DNA from: JAEXNA01 sp050486105
GTDB taxonomy: Bacteria; Vulcanimicrobiota; Xenobia; Xenobiales; JADMJV01
Assembly: GCA_050486105.1 (NCBI GenBank)
Contig: JBJHCR010000297.1
Span: 1 to 7,877 of the forward strand
Length of the DNA: 7,877 nucleotides
Direction of reading: 5' to 3'
This document shows positions 1 through 6,320 of the stretch, in pieces. The stretch's first letter is position 1. Each line of letters opens with the position of its first letter. A program made the position numbers and the translations under genes. The notes beneath the pieces are model-generated. The model made no database searches. It was not told the origin of the DNA and saw nothing but the letters and a program-made list of their open reading frames with translations.

Positions 1-870
1 GCTGCCTGGTACTTGGTGGCGGCGAGCTCCGAGCTTGCCGAAGGGGGAGTTCGCCAAGCTCAACTGGGTTCCCAAGAGATCGTTCTCTTCCGCAGCGAAG
101 GACAGGTGCAGGCCTTAGACCCTTACGGTGCCCACATGGGAGCCAAGCTCTGCAACGGTGAGGTGCAAGACGGTTTTCTGGCTTGCCCCCTGCACGGATG
201 GAAATACCGAGGCAATGGTCAGGTGGCCGGAGGAACCGACCGCATCCGAGCCTGGCCGGTAGTAGAGAGGATGGGGGGTATCCTGGTGTTCAACGGTCCC
301 CAGCCTCTTTACCAAGCCCCACCCGAGCAGCCGGAGTTTCACTGGAGGGCCGCCCCAAACACCCTCATCGATTGCCCCTGGTTTGCCCTCACGGCCAACG
401 CCTTCGACACCCACCACTACCAGGCGGTGCACCGGCGACGCCTGGTCGAGCCTCCCAAAGTCTGGCAAACGGACCCCTGGACGTTCTCGTGCTCCTACAT
501 CTCCGAGGTGACCGGCGGACAGCTGAGCGATCGACTCATGGATTATCTGTCCCGAGGCCACATCAAGGTGAGCATGACCTGCTACGGTGGCCCAATTTTC
601 ACGGTGCGCTCCGAACTCGGCAAGCGACGAGCCTCTTTGCTGGTGGGGATGGAGCCTCGGGGTGACAAGACCCAACTGCGATTGCTGGTGGGAAGCCCAG
701 GCAAGGGATTGCATGCTCTCTTGGCCAGATACCTCTACACCTCGTTTCTGCGCAGCGATCTCAAACCTATGACCGGAGCACGCCTGAACCCTTACACCGG
801 ACTCCAGGTAGATGAAATCATGGAAGCCTTTGCTCGATACTTAGAGGCTTTGCCGGTGGCCAGCTCATGA
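1..870 (+). CDS. Rieske-type non-heme iron oxygenase, 5' partial, first cluster Cys replaced by Gly
   Basis: The frame is open to the left edge, and the first visible residues (AAWYLVAASSEL) match the usual start of a Rieske domain, so the true start is upstream. The TTG at 13 is unlikely to be the start. A Rieske domain should carry C-x-H then C-x2-H to hold a [2Fe-2S] cluster. Numbering from codon 13, I see H41, C58 and H61 (ACPLHGW), but the first cysteine position reads YGAH, with G39 encoded by GGT at 127-129. C47 lies close by. The mononuclear iron site looks complete: NAFDTHHYQAVH gives D132, H135 and H140, and D249 (LRSDLK) is a plausible third ligand. The family uses electrons from a reductase to hydroxylate or desaturate substrates; no reductase is visible here. 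At about 289 residues it is shorter than many members. Its stop overlaps the desaturase start (ATGA), so the two are probably translated together. Substrate is unknown; context suggests a lipid or terpenoid. Confidence 0.88.
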   Translation, partial: AAWYLVAASSELAEGGVRQAQLGSQEIVLFRSEGQVQALDPYGAHMGAKLCNGEVQDGFLACPLHGWKYRGNGQVAGGTDRIRAWPVVERMGGILVFNGPQPLYQAPPEQPEFHWRAAPNTLIDCPWFALTANAFDTHHYQAVHRRRLVEPPKVWQTDPWTFSCSYISEVTGGQLSDRLMDYLSRGHIKVSMTCYGGPIFTVRSELGKRRASLLVGMEPRGDKTQLRLLVGSPGKGLHALLARYLYTSFLRSDLKPMTGARLNPYTGLQVDEIMEAFARYLEALPVASS

Positions 871-1763
871 CGGAAGCTTCTCTCAAACGGCCCGGGGGCC
901 TCAATCTCACTCTCTTGGCCTTACTAACCCTGATCAACTCTTACCTTTTATGGTACGTCTCCCATCACAGCGGCTGGTCAATCATCCTGGCCATGCTGGC
1001 ATTTTCCTACAGCAATCATACGGTGTACGCCCTGCTGCACGAAGCCATCCACGGGGCCTTTCATCGCAACAACCGAATCAACGACTGGGCCGGTCGTTGG
1101 GCTTCAGGTTTTTTCCCGACCTCCTTTCGGCTGCAGCGCTCCTTTCATCTCACCCATCACCGCAACAATCGCAGTGCCTCGGAACAATGGGATTATTTGC
1201 GTCCCGGAGACAACCGCTTTCTTAAACTGGCCCAATGGTACGCTATACTCACCGGCCTTTACTGGATCTTCGTTCCTCTGGCCTCGCTTCTCTATCTCTT
1301 CTTTCCCGGCGTGTTGAAACTGGCCGCCCTGAGGGACTCTCCCCTGGCCAGCCAAACCAGTTCGGATGAGTATTTGGGAGCTCTCGATAAGCTCGAGGAA
1401 AGGGGGGCTCGCCTGGACGTTCTTTTTTCTCTGGCCTTCCAAGCGGCTCTCTTTCTCCTGCTCGATCTCAACGGGCAAGGCTGGGCCCTGTGTTATGCGG
1501 CCTTTGCCTTCAACTGGTCTTCGCTTCAGTACGCCGACCACGCCTTCAGCCCGCTCGATGTTCACGATGGGGCGTGGAACCTTCGCACTCATCCGGTGGT
1601 GCGATGGCTGCTGCTCAATTATCCTCTTCATCGAGCCCATCATCAGCACCCCACGGCGTCCTGGAAGGAGCTTCCGGAACTGGTGGACCCGGACGAGGAG
1701 CCTCAGCCCAGCTTTTGGGAGAACTGGCTTCGCATGTGGAAAGGGCCCGAGGAACGGCCTTGA
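867..1763 (+). CDS. Membrane fatty-acid-desaturase-family di-iron oxidase
   Basis: 298 residues with the three histidine boxes of the integral-membrane desaturase/hydroxylase superfamily: H58-EAI-H62, H94-LT-H97-H98, and H255-RA-H258-H259, plus H225 and H233 between the second and third. These would bind two irons on the cytoplasmic face. Hydrophobic stretches at about 14-31 and 37-56, around 120-147, and around 186-215 are the likely membrane helices. The family introduces double bonds or hydroxyls into acyl chains, carotenoids or other lipids; the sequence alone does not tell me which. The ATG overlaps the previous stop by four bases and has no good ribosome binding site close by (a GAGG lies about 20 bases upstream), so translational coupling is likely. 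The stop in turn overlaps the TTG start of the next gene. I infer that it works with the Rieske oxygenase and prenyl-synthase fusion on one product. It could also be a carotenoid-hydroxylase-like enzyme. Confidence 0.9.
   Translation: MTEASLKRPGGLNLTLLALLTLINSYLLWYVSHHSGWSIILAMLAFSYSNHTVYALLHEAIHGAFHRNNRINDWAGRWASGFFPTSFRLQRSFHLTHHRNNRSASEQWDYLRPGDNRFLKLAQWYAILTGLYWIFVPLASLLYLFFPGVLKLAALRDSPLASQTSSDEYLGALDKLEERGARLDVLFSLAFQAALFLLLDLNGQGWALCYAAFAFNWSSLQYADHAFSPLDVHDGAWNLRTHPVVRWLLLNYPLHRAHHQHPTASWKELPELVDPDEEPQPSFWENWLRMWKGPEERP
1749..1753 (+). promoter_or_regulatory. Ribosome binding site that fixes the TTG start of the PAP2-prenyl synthase gene
   Basis: GAGGA sits six bases upstream of a TTG at 1760 that overlaps the desaturase stop as TTGA. 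The frame is open further upstream (ATG at 1490, GTG at 1736), but those starts would overlap the desaturase by 28 to 274 bases. Spacing and the stop/start overlap make TTG 1760 the best choice. Confidence 0.7.
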
Positions 1764-3121
1764 GGTCGCCGGCCTTTCGAATCTTGTTGCTGCTATGCTT
1801 TACCCTTCATTTTGCCGTGTTCTTCGGCTCGGCCGATCTGCTGATCGGGTGGGTGCCCTATCGACTGGCCATGCCGGCTCCGACCTGGTCATTCCTCCCG
1901 GAGCTGGCTCCTCTTTATCTGTCCATGAACCTGCTGTTCGTGGTGGTCTTTCTGAAGGTGAAAGAGGAGCACCTCAGCCCGCTCTTCGGGTCGCTTTGCC
2001 TCCAGGTGGTCTTGGCCTGGCCGATCTTTGTGTTGTGTCCTCTCGAAGAGATTCGATTGCCCTTTGAGCCCACCTCGTGGTGGTTTCGAGCCGCCGATTT
2101 TTTGAACCTAAACGGAAATTTACTGCCTTCTTTGCACGTGAGCTACGCCCTCACGTGCGCGCTCTTCTATCCTCGCTTACTGGTCCTGGTCTGGAGCCTG
2201 GGCATCGCAGCCTCCACTCTTTTCACCTATCAGCACTACCCCATAGACCTCTTGGCCGGAGCTGGGTTGGGTTTGCTCTGCAGCCTTTGGTGCCTCACCC
2301 GGGGCAGGATTTTCTGTCTGTGCCTGGGGGAACTGCTTCGCTGCAGTTTTCGCCATCGGCGCTATGCTCTGATCGCCTGTGGGCTCTTGGCTTATCTTCT
2401 GACTCATCGCTCGAGGGGTTGGCGAGCCCTGGTGGGATTCTGCTATCTGCAGCGCCTCGACGACCTTTTGGATGGCCATCTGGTCTGCCAAGAAGAGCCG
2501 GAGTTGGGTGCTCGCCGGCAAGTGCAAGAATGGAAGAGCCGAACCTTCTCTGACGACACCCTGGGTCGCCTGGCCGGAGAACTGCAGCGCTCCTTAGGAC
2601 AAGAAGAGCTGGTGATCGCCCTCATCGAGGAGATGATCCAAGACCGGATAAGGGTGAGAGAGCACCTTTTGCTCGAAGCAGGCCCACTTGAAGAGCATCT
2701 GCAGAGAACGTTCCAGCTTTCCCTCGACCTCATGCTAGCGGCAAGCGAAGCCGAGTTGACCAGCCTTGATGTGCCCGGCCTGACAAAGCTCTTGGCCTGG
2801 TGTTCCCTAGTGCGAGACCTCGAAGAAGACCTGGATTTGGGCCTGGTCAACGTCCCCCGAGAAATCTGGGACTCGGAAAACTTCGAGGAATGGTTTCTCC
2901 ACATCCACAACCAAGCTCGGACACGCTACCAAGAGATCGAATCGACCTTGGAGGGACTGGAACACCGTTCGGGTCACCGGATCTTAAGACTTTTCCACCG
3001 TTCGGTGCAGAAGTACCTCAGCTCTCACGACTCTCAAGAGTTGGCTGGTGTCCTCAAGCGCTACAAACACTCAGACCGGGGATCTCTCTTCGAGCTAGAG
3101 CTTCGTCCGGACAGTGGGTAG
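1760..3121 (+). CDS. Fusion of membrane PAP2-type phosphatase domain and squalene/phytoene-synthase-like domain
   Basis: 453 residues from the TTG at 1760. The N-terminal half (about 1-182) is a multi-helix membrane domain with PAP2 hallmarks: NLLPSLHVS with H126, and YQHYPIDLLAG with H159 and D163. This resembles the PAP2 branch that includes inositol-phosphorylceramide synthase. The histidines would handle a phosphoryl group and D163 would assist. The C-terminal half (about 195-435) resembles head-to-head prenyl synthases. It has the two Asp motifs D234-DLL-D238 and R352-D353-LEE-D357, followed by LGLVNVPRE, where the family usually has a G-R-x-Y-x-P stretch. The 119-residue spacing between the motifs fits a normal all-helical synthase, so both active sites look intact. 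Such synthases bind Mg2+-diphosphate groups and join two prenyl diphosphates through a cyclopropyl intermediate. I infer membrane-tethered synthesis coupled to dephosphorylation of a prenyl (di)phosphate; transfer to a lipid acceptor is an alternative. It is the third coupled gene of the operon. The PAP2 half could also act on an unrelated phospholipid. Confidence 0.8.
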   Translation: MRSPAFRILLLLCFTLHFAVFFGSADLLIGWVPYRLAMPAPTWSFLPELAPLYLSMNLLFVVVFLKVKEEHLSPLFGSLCLQVVLAWPIFVLCPLEEIRLPFEPTSWWFRAADFLNLNGNLLPSLHVSYALTCALFYPRLLVLVWSLGIAASTLFTYQHYPIDLLAGAGLGLLCSLWCLTRGRIFCLCLGELLRCSFRHRRYALIACGLLAYLLTHRSRGWRALVGFCYLQRLDDLLDGHLVCQEEPELGARRQVQEWKSRTFSDDTLGRLAGELQRSLGQEELVIALIEEMIQDRIRVREHLLLEAGPLEEHLQRTFQLSLDLMLAASEAELTSLDVPGLTKLLAWCSLVRDLEEDLDLGLVNVPREIWDSENFEEWFLHIHNQARTRYQEIESTLEGLEHRSGHRILRLFHRSVQKYLSSHDSQELAGVLKRYKHSDRGSLFELELRPDSG

Positions 3122-3184
3122 GAGAGTTCCGTCTAGGCCCTACACTTTCCGCAAATCCGCTCTGCTCTACCCAAGGGCGAAAAG

Positions 3185-3228
3185 GGATGTCGAGGACTTT
3201 CTGCGGATCGTCTCCGCACAGGACATCC
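3185..3228 (+). other. Two-tier hairpin in the leader of the lipoprotein gene
   Basis: A 7-bp outer stem (GGATGTC at 3185-3191 with GACATCC at 3222-3228) encloses a 6-bp inner stem (TGCGGA at 3202-3207 with TCCGCA at 3213-3218) with a five-base loop. It lies between the fusion-gene stop (3121) and the lipoprotein ATG (3254). No U-run follows, so it is not a standard terminator. It could be an attenuator, an mRNA-stabilising hairpin, or a processing site between the two transcripts. Confidence 0.5.
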
Positions 3229-3253
3229 GTGTTCAAGAACGCATCTCAGGTGT

Positions 3254-4108
3254 ATGTTCAAACTCAAGAAAATCAGCTCCATCCTCGCACTGTTATGTCT
3301 TGTTTCCTTGTCGTTCTCTGGTTGTAGTGGTTCGAAAACCGGGCCCACTCCGGAACAGGTCGAAAACGGGACTGTCGAAGGGAGATCGCCAGCGAGGTCG
3401 GAGGGGGAATCCCTAACTCAAGTTTCGCCGGAATTGGTGGAAATTTTTCGGGCCATAGAGGAGGATGACCTAGAGTATTACCCCAGGACATCCGATCGGC
3501 TGGTAGAAGTCGCGACGGAGTTTCCAAAGCAGGAGTGGCTTGACCAAGATCGAGATTTTCTTGAAGAGAGGCTTCAGGATACCAATTTTCATGCAGTCTT
3601 CTTTGCTCTACACCTGCTCGGAAATCGAGGCGTTTCGGGAGAAGCCATCGAAAAGAAATGCTTGGAAGTACTCGATTCGGAAGATTCTGAGATGGCGTTT
3701 ACTTCCTGCATACTTCTCTTGAAAAAGCAGCATTCCGTATCGGCCCTTAGCCCTCTTGCTTTAGAGTCCCTGGCCAAGACCTTTAGGGGAATCGTAGATC
3801 CGTCCTCAGAGCAGCCGAAGGACCACATTCAGCTCGTCCTTCAATTGTTTAGACAAGCCCACAATGACCACGAGATCACGGTCAAAAGTGTGCTCGACCA
3901 CTTTGAAGAAATTCTTGAGGTGACAGATTTCGATACCTCGACTGAACCCCATCCTTCGATCCTATCAACTCTCACCGTTCTCGGTCGTGCCAGAGACGGA
4001 GATGTCGCGAAGGCCCTCACCTGTATCAAGATCATTGAAGAAAAGGCTCCGGAACAATATCAAGATAAGATCTCCGATGTTCGTACCACCTTAAACCAAG
4101 CTCAGTAG
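3254..4108 (+). CDS. Predicted lipoprotein with alpha-helical (HEAT-like) repeats, unrecognised family
   Basis: 284 residues. The N-terminus is a lipoprotein signal: basic MFKLKK, a hydrophobic core, then SLSFSGC with C24 as the predicted lipidated residue. The lipobox is acceptable though F at -3 is unusual. Residues 25-60 are a low-complexity, Gly/Ser/Pro/Glu-rich linker. The rest is helical with no membrane segment. About 85-180 (DFLEERLQDTNFHAVFFALH onward) has the alternating amphipathic-helix pattern of HEAT/ARM-type repeats, which suggests a protein-binding scaffold on the membrane surface. I see no catalytic motif and do not recognise the family. The ribosome binding site is weak (AGG just upstream), and the ATG is chosen because it opens directly into the signal peptide. 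The gene starts 132 bases after the operon and may have its own promoter. The 80 bases to the convergent DUF6868 gene hold no convincing terminator. Confidence 0.75.
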   Translation: MFKLKKISSILALLCLVSLSFSGCSGSKTGPTPEQVENGTVEGRSPARSEGESLTQVSPELVEIFRAIEEDDLEYYPRTSDRLVEVATEFPKQEWLDQDRDFLEERLQDTNFHAVFFALHLLGNRGVSGEAIEKKCLEVLDSEDSEMAFTSCILLLKKQHSVSALSPLALESLAKTFRGIVDPSSEQPKDHIQLVLQLFRQAHNDHEITVKSVLDHFEEILEVTDFDTSTEPHPSILSTLTVLGRARDGDVAKALTCIKIIEEKAPEQYQDKISDVRTTLNQAQ

Positions 4109-4188
4109 AGACTCTCCTGAGCCCGGAGGTCGCTCACGCTCGGATGGGCATCCTAAGGGGCTACATCAGAGCCACGCGCCGACTCTGC

Positions 4189-4431
4189 TCAAGAAAGGAT
4201 GAGAATTACGAATAAGGGCACCAGATTAAGAATCAACACTCCGATCTTGTAGATCGATATCCCAAGATAGTGGAGAGCATCAAACGTTTCCACAGAAAGT
4301 CTGAACCAGCGGCTATGTATTCGATATATAAAGTCGTGGGCAAAAATGAACAATCCAACCCAGAGTAGGATCACGCCAAAGTTCAAGGCCGTACTCCACA
4401 TGAGAAGGTCCTTCAGCTCATTCATCGTCAT
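4189..4431 (-). CDS. Small two-helix membrane protein, DUF6868-like
   Basis: 80 residues from the ATG whose complement is at 4429-4431. A near-perfect Shine-Dalgarno sequence (GGAGGTGA) seven bases upstream decides this start over in-frame starts further up (to 4461) and over an internal Met (MNEL). The sequence has one hydrophobic helix near the N-terminus (LNFGVILLWVGLFIFAHDFI), a conserved-looking middle (IYRIHSRWFRLSVETFDALH), and a second helix (YKIGVLILNLVPLFVILI). From memory this pattern fits the uncharacterised family DUF6868, widespread in bacteria and of this length; the function is unknown. It converges on the lipoprotein gene and diverges from the cyclase remnant, so it is likely a single-gene unit. 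No partner can be inferred. Confidence 0.8.
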   Translation of the reverse strand: MTMNELKDLLMWSTALNFGVILLWVGLFIFAHDFIYRIHSRWFRLSVETFDALHYLGISIYKIGVLILNLVPLFVILILS

Positions 4432-4435
4432 GGTT

Positions 4436-4443
4436 TCACCTCC
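4436..4443 (-). promoter_or_regulatory. Strong Shine-Dalgarno for the DUF6868-like gene
   Basis: The reverse complement reads GGAGGTGA, matching the 16S rRNA anti-SD tail closely. Its GGAGG ends seven bases before the ATG. It is far better than the sites of the lipoprotein and AlkC-like genes, so this small protein may be well translated. Confidence 0.75.
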
Positions 4444-4456
4444 AAGGGCACCGAGC

Positions 4457-4502
4457 GCCAAGGTTACACTGCGCCACCAAATGGGCGCCGGCTTAACCTG
4501 GC
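4457..4502 (-). other. Imperfect hairpin upstream of the DUF6868-like gene
   Basis: GCCAAGGTTA (4457-4466) pairs with TAACCTGGC (4494-4502) over 9 bp with one bulged A. Inside, GCGCC (4471-4475) pairs with GGCGC (4484-4488). If the transcript starts upstream, the hairpin lies about 14 bases before the Shine-Dalgarno and could be a leader structure. It could equally be part of a divergent regulatory region. Confidence 0.35.
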
Positions 4503-4656
4503 CTTAGACGCCTTGTCGCGAGGCTCCTTGCCCAAGTCTTCTCCCCCTACTCTGACCCTAGAGGTTTCGTCCTGTCCTCGGCAAAAAGCTCCACCTCCGG
4601 CCTGAAGTCTGCCGGGTCCGTCGCCCGGATTGAGCCGGCTGACATGGAGGCGCTTT

Positions 4657-4944
4657 ATGTTCGATACTTTCCAGCTTCTGGACCTCAGTGTTCCGCTCTC
4701 CCACCAGCCCGTGCACGAGCCCATTTCGCCCTCGGTCAAATACGTTGATCATCAGGAAGAGGCCGCTATGATGAAGGCCCTGCTGGGAGTCAGTTCTGAA
4801 GATCTGGTATACTCTGGTGGACAGGGCTGGGCGGTGGAAGAGATCACTGCGATCACCCACACCGGCACCCACGTCGATGCCCCCTACCACTACCATCCTA
4901 CCTCTGAAGGGCGCCCTTCTTCCCGAGCAGGCCCAACAAATTGA
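4657..4944 (+). pseudogene. Cyclase-family (kynurenine-formamidase-like) metal hydrolase, C-terminally truncated
   Basis: Only 95 residues can be translated from the ATG at 4657, which has a good GGAGG (4646-4650) six bases upstream. The protein begins as family members do (LLDLSVPLSHQPVHEP) and carries the signature HTGTHVDAPYH (H68, H72, D74, H78), which binds the catalytic divalent metal. The family hydrolyses amides or cyclic amides, N-formylkynurenine being the best known substrate, and members usually run past 200 residues. Here the family-like sequence ends near HPTSEGRP (about 4911), followed by a few unrelated residues and TGA. I translated the other two + frames after the break and saw no continuation, so a deletion or rearrangement is more likely than a one-base frameshift. 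The intact start site suggests recent loss. It is probably non-functional, because the C-terminal part of the fold and later active-site residues are absent. Confidence 0.8.
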
Positions 4945-5024
4945 AGCGCCTTAAGACCTCGTAGCACAACCAGATCACAGAGAGGGTCACACCGCTGAGT
5001 CTCAGAACTTCCACTCAGGTAAGT

Positions 5025-6149
5025 ATGAACGAGGTCACCAAAAGAAAGCTCTTCAAAGACTGGTTCGACGAGGATGCCGCAGTATCTTTGGCGGAGCAAT
5101 TTCAAGAAACGTGGAGTTCTTTTCCCTCAGAGAGGTTCTTAGAGCTGGCAACCCAAAAGCTGTCCCGGCTGGAGTTCCATGCCAGAATTCAACAGTTTGC
5201 TCGAGCTCTCGCTCTATGCTTGCCACAAAACCCTCCCGAGGCCCTGGCCTTGGTGACGGCGAGTCTACCTCCGGTGATTGACAGCGAAGAGTCCGTCAAT
5301 GGCGGCTGGCTCCAGTGGCCTCTTGGCCAATTCATTGCCGATCGAGGACTTCCGCATTTTGAAGAATCCTTCCAAGCTATGACGGAACTCACCAAACGCT
5401 TCTCTTCCGAATTCGCCGTTAGGCCTTTTGTGGAGCGCTATCCCCAGCGAAGCTTCGAGCGACTGCTCAGCCTCACCGGTCACCCCAACCCTCATGTGCG
5501 CCGTTGGTGCTCGGAGGGTGTTCGCCCTCTCTTGCCGTGGGGCAAGAAGTTGAAAGACTTAGTGGCGAATCCCGCCCCTATCTGGCCCATCCTGGACGCT
5601 CTGAAAGACGATCCAGTGCTCTACGTGAGACGCTCCGTAGCCAACAACCTCAATGACATTTCTAAGAACCATCCTGACTTAGTTCTCGCTCGTTGCCAAG
5701 AGTGGAGTCAAGACAAACGTCATGACAGGGATCGCCTCATAGGTCACGCTTTACGCACTCTGATAAAAGAGGGCCATCCGGAGGCCTTGAGCCTACTGGG
5801 CTTCCAAAAGCCTGAAGCCTTGGAGCTTCAGCTTGTGGTGGAACCCGAATCACTCTCCATTGGAGAATCGGTGGTCATCACCTTATCACTCAATCAAAGC
5901 ACGGGGAGGACTCAAAATCTGCTTATCGACTACGTGGTCGAGTATGTGCGCCAGAAGGGCAAGGTTTCTTCGAAAGTCTTCAAATGGACGAAGCTACGGC
6001 TTGAGCCCCAGGGTCCCCTCACCATTAAGAAGAAGCACCCTGTGCGAGAAACCACCATTCGTGCCCTTTACCCCGGCTTTCACCGCATAGCAGTTCAGAT
6101 CAACGGAGAGCGCCTGGCGGAAGCGAGTTTCGAGCTTAAGCCCGCTTGA
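5025..6149 (+). CDS. AlkC-like DNA alkylation repair glycosylase with C-terminal Ig-like domain
   Basis: 374 residues. The N-terminal two thirds (about 1-260) are helical HEAT-like repeats typical of the AlkC/AlkD superfamily. They include family-type stretches such as NGGWLQWPLGQFIADRGL, SSEFAVRPFVERYP, VRRWCSEGVRPLLPWG and VRRSVANNLNDISKNHPD. E129 in SEFAVRPF is the likely catalytic acid by family analogy, and W161 lies in the next conserved helix. These enzymes remove cationic alkylated bases such as 3-methyladenine from DNA without flipping them out. Residues about 268-374 (LQLVVEPESLSIGE to the end) look like a beta-sandwich Ig-like domain, known in some AlkC proteins as a DNA-clamping module. 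The ATG at 5025 has only a weak AGG upstream. The gene follows the broken cyclase by 80 bases; that neighbour suggests no functional link. Family assignment is firm; AlkC over AlkD rests on the Ig-like tail and the length. Confidence 0.85.
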   Translation: MNEVTKRKLFKDWFDEDAAVSLAEQFQETWSSFPSERFLELATQKLSRLEFHARIQQFARALALCLPQNPPEALALVTASLPPVIDSEESVNGGWLQWPLGQFIADRGLPHFEESFQAMTELTKRFSSEFAVRPFVERYPQRSFERLLSLTGHPNPHVRRWCSEGVRPLLPWGKKLKDLVANPAPIWPILDALKDDPVLYVRRSVANNLNDISKNHPDLVLARCQEWSQDKRHDRDRLIGHALRTLIKEGHPEALSLLGFQKPEALELQLVVEPESLSIGESVVITLSLNQSTGRTQNLLIDYVVEYVRQKGKVSSKVFKWTKLRLEPQGPLTIKKKHPVRETTIRALYPGFHRIAVQINGERLAEASFELKPA

Positions 6150-6269
6150 TGCGCGCCTAGAGCAAACGGTGAGTTTCGAGGAGAACTGGTCCGTCGAATC
6201 TGACATGGCGGGAAGTTGGGAATAGCAAAGCTAGGGAGTGCGTTGGTCGACTATTCTTGTTTCGGTCGA

Positions 6270-6288
6270 GAGAGCCAGTCCGGCTCTC
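6270..6288 (+). other. Perfect 7-bp hairpin
   Basis: GAGAGCC (6270-6276) pairs with GGCTCTC (6282-6288) around a five-base loop. An alternative register, TCGAGAG (6266-6272) with CTCTCGA (6284-6290), also pairs over 7 bp. No U-run follows. It lies about 120 bases after the AlkC-like stop and could help end or stabilise that transcript. Confidence 0.4.
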
Positions 6289-6320
6289 GAGGGCTCCAGT
6301 AGTGTGGCGTCAAGTCGGAA

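Noticed and set aside
115..714. 199-codon open frame on the - strand inside the Rieske gene
   Set aside because: It lies wholly within a well-supported gene on the other strand, shows no family resemblance, and follows from codon bias.
1104..1649. 181-codon open frame on the - strand inside the desaturase gene
   Set aside because: It is antisense to the histidine-box coding region, with no recognisable protein pattern.
1490..1759. N-terminal extension of the PAP2-synthase fusion from ATG 1490
   Set aside because: It would overlap the desaturase by 274 bases in another frame; the extension is low in family-like sequence, and a better start with SD exists at 1760.
4109..4188. Bidirectional terminator between the convergent lipoprotein and DUF6868-like genes
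   Set aside because: Only short stems (4-5 bp) and no U-runs were found; nothing strong enough to call.
4945..5024. Frameshifted remainder of the cyclase gene
   Set aside because: Translations of the other + frames hit stops quickly and show none of the expected C-terminal family sequence.
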